Positions 1 through 5,144 of a DNA stretch of 5,883 bases are shown here, one piece after another. Source of the stretch: Thermoanaerobaculaceae bacterium (GTDB taxonomy: Bacteria; Acidobacteriota; Thermoanaerobaculia; Thermoanaerobaculales; Thermoanaerobaculaceae). The number at the start of each line of letters is the position of its first letter. Within the stretch, counting starts at the first letter, position 1. The stretch covers positions 1-5,883 of the forward strand of contig JALHTD010000158.1 in assembly GCA_022865555.1 (NCBI GenBank), in the 5' to 3' direction. A model generated the notes under the pieces. That model was not told the DNA's origin. It was given only the letters and a program-made list of their open reading frames with translations, and did no database searches. Both the position numbers and the translations under genes were made by a program.

Positions 1-1
1 C

Positions 2-202
2 GCCGCCGACCTGGTGCCGGGAGGCGCCGGCGTACGGGCCCAGGCCCTCGACCCCGACGGCAAGCTGGTGGACGACTTCCGGATCGTGGAGGCGGAGCGG
101 CAGATCCACGTGCTCAACGCCCCCTCGCCGGCAGCCACCGCGTCCATCAGCATCGGCGAGACGATCGCCGATCTGGCCGGCAAGAGCTTCCACCTGAGAT
201 AG
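2..202 (+). CDS. lhgO: L-2-hydroxyglutarate oxidase, C-terminal end (5' truncated by window)
   Basis: Open from the window edge in frame 2 to a TAG at 200-202, giving the last 66 residues. The tail reads GAGVRAQALD, a short linker, DDFRIVE, then HVLNAPSPAATASISIG. I recognise this as the conserved C-terminus of the LhgO/L2HGDH branch of FAD-dependent oxidoreductases (DAO family). The enzyme oxidises L-2-hydroxyglutarate to 2-oxoglutarate and passes electrons to the membrane quinone pool. The FAD-binding Rossmann motif and most of the catalytic domain lie outside the window, so integrity cannot be judged. A GTG at 14 is an internal codon, not a start. The gene is followed by 360 non-coding bases and a separate promoter, so it is unlikely to be cotranscribed with the genes downstream. 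Family call fairly sure; choice of oxidase over a related DAO member rests on the tail alone. Confidence 0.85.
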   Translation, partial: AADLVPGGAGVRAQALDPDGKLVDDFRIVEAERQIHVLNAPSPAATASISIGETIADLAGKSFHLR

Positions 203-255
203 GAGCCTGTTCAGGGGAAGCGCGAGAAACGAGCTTGGGGGGCTGCCGCCAGCGG

Positions 256-269
256 CCTTCCCGGGAAGG
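256..269. repeat. 14-bp perfect palindrome, candidate enhancer-binding site
   Basis: CCTTCCCGGGAAGG reads identically on both strands. Its centre is about 150 bp upstream of the -24 element at 411-413. That is within the usual distance (roughly 80-200 bp) at which bacterial enhancer-binding proteins bind dyad sites to activate sigma-54 RNA polymerase. The symmetry and position are seen; the role as an upstream activating sequence is inferred. It could equally be part of a hairpin at the end of the lhgO transcript, or chance in GC-rich DNA. Confidence 0.35.
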
Positions 270-410
270 AACCACCTGCGCTGTACGCGGCCGCGGCCGG
301 CGCCGGGAATCGGGGTGGGGGATCGTTCGCGTCGGACCTTCGGGAGGACACTGGTCCCCTGGCGAGGGCAGATCCGGGGCGGGCGCAATCCCTGCGCCTG
401 AGACTGAGAA

Positions 411-426
411 TGGCACGCAAGTTGCA
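411..426 (+). promoter_or_regulatory. sigma-54 (RpoN) -24/-12 promoter
   Basis: TGGCACG (411-417), four bases, then TTGCA (422-426) matches the sigma-54 consensus TGGCACG-N4-TTGCW at every defined position. The invariant GG (412-413) and GC (424-425) are separated by exactly 10 bases. The predicted start of transcription is about 12 bases past the -12 GC, near 437, leaving a leader of about 125 nt before the ATG at 563. It points at the CHRD/cytochrome gene and presumably drives the whole run that follows. Sigma-54 promoters are silent without an ATP-hydrolysing enhancer-binding protein, so the operon would be tightly conditional. No activator gene is visible in the window. Confidence 0.8.
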
Positions 427-474
427 GGTGTCGGCCCTGGGTGCATAGACGCATGGGAATCCGTCAACACCATC

Positions 475-510
475 GCAGGTTACAAAGTCCAACCACCTGC
501 TCCCGGGCAG
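475..510 (+). promoter_or_regulatory. leader with two mutually exclusive hairpins
   Basis: In the predicted 5' leader, GCAGGT (475-480) pairs perfectly with ACCTGC (495-500) around a 14-nt loop. The same CTGC (497-500) can instead pair with GCAG (507-510) around a 6-nt loop. The two stems share a strand, so only one can form. CATCGC occurs at 471-476 and again at 511-516, flanking the structure. It could act as a small RNA switch or protein-binding site, but the stems are short, and such arrangements occur by chance in GC-rich DNA. I do not recognise a known riboswitch class. Confidence 0.25.
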
Positions 511-562
511 CATCGCGAAGCTCGAGCCGGGGCACTGGGGAAGGCAAGAAGGGGGTTCGGTC

Positions 563-2659
563 ATGAAGGCCACACGGTTACTCGCAACCTTGGCTCTTGT
601 GGCGTCCGCGGCCGGGGCGCAGACTTTCAACATGACGCTGTTGGGAGGCCGCGAGACGGGCGCGGGAGGCGACTCCGGCGGCCGCGGTCTCGCGGTGATC
701 ACGATCGACGGAACCACCGTGAGGTACTACCTCTGGGCAAAGGGCATCGCCCAGCCCACGGTGGCCCACATCCACGGCGCGCTCGCGGGGCAAAGCGGGG
801 CGGTGGTCGTGGACCTCGCGCCGACCTTCTCCAGCCCCGCGTCCGGAGTCTTCGTGGCCACCGGCTCCGTGAGCTCCGACGCCGGGACGGTGCAGGCGAT
901 CCTCCAGCAGCCCAACGCCTACTACGTCAACATCCACAATGCGTCGTTCCCGGCGGGTGCGATACGTGGACAGCTGCTGGGCGACGGGACCAGCACCCTT
1001 GCCTACGCCTCCACGCTGAAGGGGTCGCGCGAGACGGGCGGCGGTGACCTGGCGGGCACCGGGTATGCGGACGCGATCCTGGACGGGAGTACCGTCTACT
1101 ACTACCTGTGGGTGAAGGGGATCGCGGCACCCACGGCGGCCCACATCCACTCCGGGTCGAGGGGACAGAACGGGTCCGTCGTGATCAACTTCTCGCCTGT
1201 GTTCACGAACGGTGTAGCCTCCGGAACCGTGACGTCGGATGCGGGCACCCTAGCCCCGATCGTTGCTCACCCCGACAGGTTCTACTTCAACGTGCACAAC
1301 GCCTCCTTCCCGAACGGTGCGCTGCGTGGCCAGCTCGGGCCCACCGAGAGCGACGTCTACTTCCCGGTGGTCGCTCGCAACCCCGGTCTTGGGACCAGTA
1401 TTTTCAAGACCGACCTCCGCATCGTGAACCTCACCGACGAGCAGGCCACGGTCTACGCGGAGTGGTACCCGAAGAGTGCCGGCGGTGCGGCGGGGCCTGC
1501 TCAGGTGGCGCAGGTCTCGGTCACGCCGAACGGCGAGGCGGTGGTCGACGACGCGGTGAACGTGCTGTTCGGGGCCAACGACCGCGGTGCGATGCGCCTG
1601 CTGTCAGCGTTTCCGATCCGTGCGGTCGTACACAACTTCAACGACCAGCGCGGCGCTGGCTCTGGCACCTTCGGGCTGTCCCTGGATGGGCTCTCCTACG
1701 ATGGCGCCCTGACCTCGGGCGGCCTGGTGTTCAACTCCCACCGCCCCAAGGCGGACCGTCTCGACTTCCGGACCAACATCGGCTACTTCAACCCCAACCC
1801 GTCGGAGGTGGTCGTCACGTTCAACGTCCGCAAGCCGGACGGGACCTTGGTCGGGCAGCCCGGCACGCGGACGATCCCGGGCTGGGCCAACGAGCAGGGG
1901 TTCTTCTACCAGACGATACCGGGCATCCCGGCCGACCAGCAGACGCTGGCCAACTTCTACGTGACCTTCACGGCTACAAAGCCGGTCTTCATCTTCTCCG
2001 CTGTCGTGGACAACCTTACGGACGACGCTTTCCAGCAGGCAGCGATCTCGGTCCCTGCCGGCGTCACCTCGGTGCCCGGCGCACCGCCCACTGGCTCGAT
2101 CACGAGCCCCAGCGGCAACGTGACCGTCGCGGCGGGTCAGTCGGTGAGCTTTGTCGGCACCGGCAGCGACCCCAACGGTCTCACCTTCACGGGGCACTGG
2201 GACTTCGGGGACAGCGTGAGCGCGGGCGGGCTGTCGGTCACCCACACGTACGTCGCCGCCGGGACGAACACGGTGACGTTCACCGTGACCAACTCCCAGG
2301 GCCTGACGAGCACCCCTGACCAGCGCACCGTGACCGTGACCGCAGCGGCGACGGCAACGCTGAGCATGATTCAGGCCCAGATCTTCACGCCGAAGTGCTC
2401 GGGGTGCCACCCGCCGAACCAGGGCATGAACTTGGAGGCCGGTACCTCCTTTGGCAGTATCGTCAGCGTGAACTCGTCCGAACAGCCGTCGTTGATGCGG
2501 GTAAAGCCCGGCGACCCGGACAACAGCTACCTCTACAAGAAGGTGGCCGGCGCAGCCGGCATCTCGGGGTCCCGCATGCCGCAGGGGGGCCCGTTCCTCA
2601 CGGGTGCACAGCTTCAGCTCATCCGCGACTGGATCCTCGCGGGGGCACAGAACAACTGA
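563..2659 (+). CDS. exported CHRD-CHRD-PKD-cytochrome c fusion protein
   Basis: 698 aa. The ATG at 563 follows a purine-rich AAGAAGGGGG (546-555) and begins a clear Sec signal (hydrophobic 5-18, likely cut after AGA-19). Residues 22-142 and 146-260 are two CHRD domains, each with an AHIH motif (His69/71, His194/196) and a closing NIHNASFP or NVHNASFP followed by RGQL. Residues about 266-498 form a beta-rich region starting YFPVVARNPG; I have seen similar regions in Acidobacteriota surface proteins but know no name. Residues about 507-595 are a PKD domain (HWDFGD, then THTYVAAGTNTVTFTV). Residues about 598-698 are a planctomycete-type cytochrome c domain with haem motif CSGCH at 612-616 and a probable axial Met672 (RMPQGG). 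The protein should be periplasmic or surface-exposed, carry one covalent haem c and transfer electrons. CHRD function in bacteria is poorly defined. First gene after the sigma-54 promoter. Domain calls are firm except the middle region; physiological role unknown. Confidence 0.85.
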   Translation: MKATRLLATLALVASAAGAQTFNMTLLGGRETGAGGDSGGRGLAVITIDGTTVRYYLWAKGIAQPTVAHIHGALAGQSGAVVVDLAPTFSSPASGVFVATGSVSSDAGTVQAILQQPNAYYVNIHNASFPAGAIRGQLLGDGTSTLAYASTLKGSRETGGGDLAGTGYADAILDGSTVYYYLWVKGIAAPTAAHIHSGSRGQNGSVVINFSPVFTNGVASGTVTSDAGTLAPIVAHPDRFYFNVHNASFPNGALRGQLGPTESDVYFPVVARNPGLGTSIFKTDLRIVNLTDEQATVYAEWYPKSAGGAAGPAQVAQVSVTPNGEAVVDDAVNVLFGANDRGAMRLLSAFPIRAVVHNFNDQRGAGSGTFGLSLDGLSYDGALTSGGLVFNSHRPKADRLDFRTNIGYFNPNPSEVVVTFNVRKPDGTLVGQPGTRTIPGWANEQGFFYQTIPGIPADQQTLANFYVTFTATKPVFIFSAVVDNLTDDAFQQAAISVPAGVTSVPGAPPTGSITSPSGNVTVAAGQSVSFVGTGSDPNGLTFTGHWDFGDSVSAGGLSVTHTYVAAGTNTVTFTVTNSQGLTSTPDQRTVTVTAAATATLSMIQAQIFTPKCSGCHPPNQGMNLEAGTSFGSIVSVNSSEQPSLMRVKPGDPDNSYLYKKVAGAAGISGSRMPQGGPFLTGAQLQLIRDWILAGAQNN
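623..1342 (+). repeat. tandem duplication of the CHRD-encoding segment
   Basis: The coding DNA for residues 21-142 and 146-260 is a diverged tandem repeat. Shared stretches include CGCGAGACGGGCG near 650 and 1028, and the segment ending GCCCACATCCAC around 763-774 and 1138-1149, which remains similar at the nucleotide level and not only in protein. This points to an internal domain duplication whose copies have drifted but remain alignable. Confidence 0.6.
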
Positions 2660-2661
2660 CC

Positions 2662-3093
2662 ATGCGACACGCCCCGCTTATTGTTCTTCTTGCTGCCACA
2701 CTGGCCCTTGCGGGGTGCGGCCAGATGAAGCCCCTCCCCACGGAGCCCGACGGGGGAGGGCCGCCATCCCCCGATGCCACGTTCACCCGGGTGCAGACGG
2801 AGGTGTTCTCGGTGTCCTGCGCACTCTCCGGGTGCCACGCCGGCAGTGCCCCCGCGGCGGGGATGAACCTCTCCGCCGGCGCGTCGTACGGGAACATCGT
2901 CGGTGTGACCTCGACGGAGCGGGGCGACCTCAAGCGCATCGAGCCGGGAGATCCGAATCGCTCGTACCTCGTCAGGAAGATCCGCGGCGACGCCGACATC
3001 GTCGGCTCGCCGATGCCGCTGGTGGGGTCGATCACGCCCGCACAGCGCCAGTTGGTCGTCGACTGGGTGCGCCGGGGTGCGCCGCAGGACTGA
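2662..3093 (+). CDS. mono-haem cytochrome c lipoprotein (CX4CH)
   Basis: 143 aa, starting at the ATG 2 bp after the TGA of the preceding gene; the ribosome-binding site is weak, so translation is probably coupled. The in-frame open region upstream overlaps the previous gene and lacks export features; the chosen start gives a proper lipoprotein signal with lipobox LAGC and lipidated Cys19. After a Pro/Gly-rich linker (22-38), residues 40-143 align along their length with the haem domain that ends the preceding protein: MNLSAGASYGNIV here against MNLEAGTSFGSIV there, then EPGDPNRSYL against KPGDPDNSYL. The haem motif is CALSGCH (Cys53, Cys58, His59), a four-residue spacing instead of two. Met118 (SPMPL) lines up with the likely axial methionine. 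Expected to be a membrane-anchored electron carrier on the periplasmic side, perhaps partnering the fusion protein. An alternative is that the CX4CH binds haem poorly and the domain is structural. Confidence 0.85.
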   Translation: MRHAPLIVLLAATLALAGCGQMKPLPTEPDGGGPPSPDATFTRVQTEVFSVSCALSGCHAGSAPAAGMNLSAGASYGNIVGVTSTERGDLKRIEPGDPNRSYLVRKIRGDADIVGSPMPLVGSITPAQRQLVVDWVRRGAPQD

Positions 3094-3100
3094 GGAGGGG
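3093..3100 (+). promoter_or_regulatory. strong Shine-Dalgarno of the barrel gene
   Basis: AGGAGGGG overlaps the stop codon of the preceding lipoprotein gene and sits two bases before the ATG at 3103, with its AGGAG core 5 bases from it. It fixes the start of the DUF5777-like protein. Confidence 0.7.
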
Positions 3101-3102
3101 CG

Positions 3103-3888
3103 ATGAGGGGGAAGGTGCTGTGGGTCGCGGTTCTCTGCATGGCCTGGGCGGTCCTCGCACCGTCCCAGGTGCTCCCCGAGCCTCAACTCTACGACCGGCT
3201 GATCAACTACCCGACCCATCTCGTGCTGCCGCCCAGCACGCTGCAGGTGCTCTTCACTCACCGGTTCACCCAGAGCATCAGCGACGCGGGCGCCGGCAAC
3301 CTCTGGGGCCTCGACTCCGCGGCCGACATCGGCCTCGGCCTTGGCCTGGGCTTCGGCCACAACCTGGAGGCGCAGCTCTACCGCTCCTCGTTCCTGAAGC
3401 AGTACGAGCTGTCGGGCAAGTGGACGGCGCTCCGCCAGGGTAGTGCCTCGCCGGTCGGAGTCGCGCTTCGCCTGGGCACCGACTACCGGGCGGCCACCGG
3501 CGTGACAGACCGCTGGTCCTACTTCGGGCAGGTCGTGGTGGCGCGGCGGGCGGCACCCTGGGTGGACCTCTTTCTGGTGCCCACCTACGTCACCGACACG
3601 CCGACGCTCACGAACGCGTTCAACGTCGGCATTGGAGCCTCGTTCCACCTTCCGGGGGTGTGGGACATCGTGACCGAGGTGACGCCGGCCAACCGCGACA
3701 CGCAGGGTGCGAGCGTGGCCTGGTCGGTCGGCTTCAACATTCGGCTCCCCGGCCACGATTTCTTGATCTACCTCGGCAACTCCCGCGCCACGGTTGCGGA
3801 CCTGATCGCCGGCTCGGACATTCCGGGCGGGTTCAACGGATCCGACGTGCGGCTGGGCTTCAACCTGCTCCGCCGCTTCCCCGAGTAG
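3103..3888 (+). CDS. DUF5777-like predicted outer-membrane beta-barrel protein
   Basis: 261 aa. The N-terminus is a Sec signal (residues 1-22, hydrophobic from V5 to A19). The mature protein alternates short amphipathic strands with turns, has a run of Gly-Leu at 77-84, and ends in a strand reading VRLGFNLLRRF, much like an outer-membrane barrel closing strand. FTHRF (51-55), NLWGLDSAADIGLG (66-79), LYRSS (92-96) and YELSGKW (101-107) resemble the DUF5777 family of beta-barrel proteins, which I recall next to exported cytochromes and YceI-like proteins in Bacteroidota and Acidobacteriota. Its biochemical role is not known. The operon position directly behind two cytochromes suggests an outer-membrane component for the same process, for example a pore or docking protein, but no transport motif supports a specific substrate. 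Family assignment is from memory of the motif pattern; barrel topology is inferred. Confidence 0.7.
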   Translation: MRGKVLWVAVLCMAWAVLAPSQVLPEPQLYDRLINYPTHLVLPPSTLQVLFTHRFTQSISDAGAGNLWGLDSAADIGLGLGLGFGHNLEAQLYRSSFLKQYELSGKWTALRQGSASPVGVALRLGTDYRAATGVTDRWSYFGQVVVARRAAPWVDLFLVPTYVTDTPTLTNAFNVGIGASFHLPGVWDIVTEVTPANRDTQGASVAWSVGFNIRLPGHDFLIYLGNSRATVADLIAGSDIPGGFNGSDVRLGFNLLRRFPE

Positions 3889-3914
3889 GCTCGAAGGCCA
3901 GCACACGGTGTCAC

Positions 3915-3934
3915 CGGGAATTGCGGCTTTCCCG
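3915..3934 (+). other. intergenic hairpin between barrel gene and tlpA-like gene
   Basis: CGGGAA (3915-3920) and TTCCCG (3929-3934) form a perfect 6-bp stem with an 8-nt loop in the 73-bp gap. No T run follows (the next bases are CGCCAG), so it is not a canonical intrinsic terminator. It might attenuate transcription, protect mRNA ends or be chance. The imperfect neighbour CGGTGTCACCG (3906-3916) adds another dyad. Confidence 0.25.
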
Positions 3935-3952
3935 CGCCAGTTGGGTGGCAGG

Positions 3953-3960
3953 GGAGAAGG
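3953..3960 (+). promoter_or_regulatory. Shine-Dalgarno that decides the GTG start of the TlpA-like gene
   Basis: GGAGAAGG with its GGAG core 5 bases before the GTG at 3962. The alternative GTG at 3908 has no such site and would add 18 residues in front of the basic n-region of the signal peptide, so 3962 is preferred. Confidence 0.6.
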
Positions 3961-3961
3961 C

Positions 3962-4504
3962 GTGACGAACTGGACACCTCGGAGGCGCAACGGCCTCAGG
4001 GCGGCCTCCTGCGCCGCGGCCGGGCTTGTGATTATTTCAGCCGTTGCGTGCGGCCGTCGCGCGCCGGCCTCGTCGCCTGCAACTCTCGCACCGGCTACCG
4101 CCGCGGACGTGCTCCACGAGGTGGAGCGCTCGCGCGGGAGCGTCGTGCTCGTCAACGTCTGGGCCACCTGGTGCACGCCGTGCCGCGAAGAGCTTCCCGA
4201 TCTGCTGAGGCTTCACCGTGAGCACGGGGCCAACGGGTTCAGGCTGATCCTCGTGTCGGCCGACTTCGCGAGCCAGCGCCCCGCCGCGGCTGCGCTGCTG
4301 GCGAGCCAGGGGGTGACTTTCCCGACCTTCGCCAAGGCGCAGGGCGACCAGGAGTTCATCGACGGGCTGGACAACCGGTGGTCGGGGGCGCTTCCGGCCA
4401 GCCTCTTGTTCGACCGCGAGGGGCGCAAAGTCGCCTTCTGGGAAGGGAAAACTTCGTACGAAGAGTTGCTCGGGAAGGTCAAGCCGCTGCTCGACGGCAG
4501 CTGA
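3962..4504 (+). CDS. TlpA-like thiol-disulfide oxidoreductase, probable lipoprotein
   Basis: 180 aa from a GTG start. Residues 1-30 form an export signal: basic TPRRRN, a hydrophobic stretch 14-29, then SAVAC, which fits a loose lipobox with Cys30 lipidated, followed by a Ser/Pro/Ala linker. The thioredoxin fold runs from about 47 to 178, with VNVWATWCTPCREE holding the redox pair Cys71/Cys74 and Pro145 (GALPAS) as the cis-proline beside the active site. The TlpA/ResA group acts on the outer face of the inner membrane, reducing disulfides in client proteins, classically apocytochrome c before haem attachment. Sitting in a run with two haem-c proteins, it could serve them. The 73-bp gap before it leaves room for an internal promoter, but I see none. 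The fold and export are clear; the client is inferred. Confidence 0.85.
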   Translation: MTNWTPRRRNGLRAASCAAAGLVIISAVACGRRAPASSPATLAPATAADVLHEVERSRGSVVLVNVWATWCTPCREELPDLLRLHREHGANGFRLILVSADFASQRPAAAALLASQGVTFPTFAKAQGDQEFIDGLDNRWSGALPASLLFDREGRKVAFWEGKTSYEELLGKVKPLLDGS

Positions 4505-4523
4505 AAGCGAGGAGAGAAGAATC

Positions 4524-5132
4524 ATGGCGCACCCAACTCTGGTTACGGCTCTCGGGACGGTTTTCCTGCTGGTTGGCTCGCAGTTCGGCCTCGCCCTGGC
4601 GATCGGCGACCGTGCCCCGGCCGCGGACGTGAAGATGAAAGGCGTGGACGGGCGGGAGCTGAGCATCAAGGAGATCGCGGGCGCGAAGGGCACGCTCGTG
4701 ATCTTCTCCTGCAACCACTGTCCGTGGGTCAAGGCGTGGGAGGGCCGGATCGCCGAGCTCGGCAACGCCTACCAGGTCAAGGGAATTGGCGTGATCGTGG
4801 TGAACCCGAACGACCCCGCGGCCTACCCCGAGGACTCGTTCCAGGCGATGCAGGAGCGGGCCAAGGCGCGGGGCTTCCAGTTCCCCTACGTGGTGGACGC
4901 CACCTCCGGCGTGGCGCACGCCTTCGGCGCCACCAGGACCCCTGAGGCTTTCCTCTTCGACGCCGCGGGTGTGCTCGTCTACCACGGCGCCATCGACGAC
5001 AACGCCGAGAACGTCGCCAAGGTCACCGGGCATTTCCTGCGCGATGCGCTCGAGGCGGTAGTGGCCGGATCCAAACCCGCCGTGGCGGAGACCAAGGCGA
5101 TCGGCTGCTCGATCAAGTTCCGCAGCAGCTGA
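4524..5132 (+). CDS. exported thioredoxin family protein (AhpC/TSA-like, SCNHCP type)
   Basis: 202 aa, ATG at 4524 preceded by GAGGAG (4509-4514), 19 bp after the tlpA-like gene. Residues 1-26 are a Sec signal ending ALA. The mature part is a peroxiredoxin/thioredoxin-like fold: IGDRAPAADV at its start, FSCNHCPWVKAWEGRI with Cys63/Cys66 at the redox site, VVNPNDPAAYPEDS, FPYVVDATSGVAHAFGA, and Pro140 (TRTPEAFLFD) as cis-proline. It ends in IGCSIKF, where Cys195 is a conserved extra cysteine of this subfamily (the redoxin group often called PRX-like 1). Members have a dithiol CXXC rather than the classic peroxidatic site; their substrates are not established. Its tail faces the cysteine synthase gene at 12 bp. 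It could supply or accept electrons for the TlpA-like neighbour, or respond to oxidative stress. Family sure, role open. Confidence 0.85.
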   Translation: MAHPTLVTALGTVFLLVGSQFGLALAIGDRAPAADVKMKGVDGRELSIKEIAGAKGTLVIFSCNHCPWVKAWEGRIAELGNAYQVKGIGVIVVNPNDPAAYPEDSFQAMQERAKARGFQFPYVVDATSGVAHAFGATRTPEAFLFDAAGVLVYHGAIDDNAENVAKVTGHFLRDALEAVVAGSKPAVAETKAIGCSIKFRSS

Positions 5133-5144
5133 GCGGGGCGCCGG

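Larger units (their letters stand above)
203..562. other. 360-bp intergenic regulatory region
   Basis: No convincing gene lies here; open frames crossing it are continuations of antisense or out-of-frame shadows of the flanking genes, with arginine/proline-rich low-complexity products. The first half is rich in GC palindromes: GCCG/CGGC arms at 245-256, the 14-bp palindrome at 256-269, GGCCGCGGCC at 289-298 and CCGGCGCCGG at 297-306. None is followed by a T run, so an intrinsic terminator for lhgO is not evident. The second half carries the sigma-54 promoter (411-426) and a leader of roughly 125 nt before the ATG at 563. A GGACC (334-338) / GGTCC (353-357) inverted pair sits between the two halves. 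Confidence 0.7.

Noticed and set aside
289..306. GGCCGCGGCC and CCGGCGCCGG palindromes as regulatory sites
   Set aside because: Pure G/C palindromes of this size are expected by chance in DNA of this composition.
448..520. Resemblance to a c-di-GMP (GEMM) riboswitch because of an ACAAAGTCC segment in the leader of a cytochrome gene
   Set aside because: The conserved GCAAAGCC core, the GAAA tetraloop and its receptor are missing, and the stems do not match the GEMM layout.
1108..2319. 403-codon plus-strand frame and a 268-codon minus-strand frame (1604-2410) inside the CHRD/cytochrome gene
   Set aside because: Both are out-of-frame shadows: Arg/Gly/Pro-rich, no motifs, and they overlap coding sequence with clear CHRD and PKD domains.
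3908..3961. Upstream GTG start for the TlpA-like protein
   Set aside because: No Shine-Dalgarno precedes 3908 and the extra 18 residues would spoil the signal peptide; the GTG at 3962 has GGAGAAGG in place.
2614..4176. 520-codon open frame on the minus strand opposite the lipoprotein, barrel and tlpA-like genes
   Set aside because: It runs antisense to three genes with export signals and family motifs, its product is Arg/Ala/Gly/His-rich with no recognisable domain, and long antisense frames are routine in GC-rich DNA.
5133..5144. Bidirectional terminator between the two convergent genes
   Set aside because: Only 12 bases separate the stop codons, and I find neither a solid stem nor T runs on either side.
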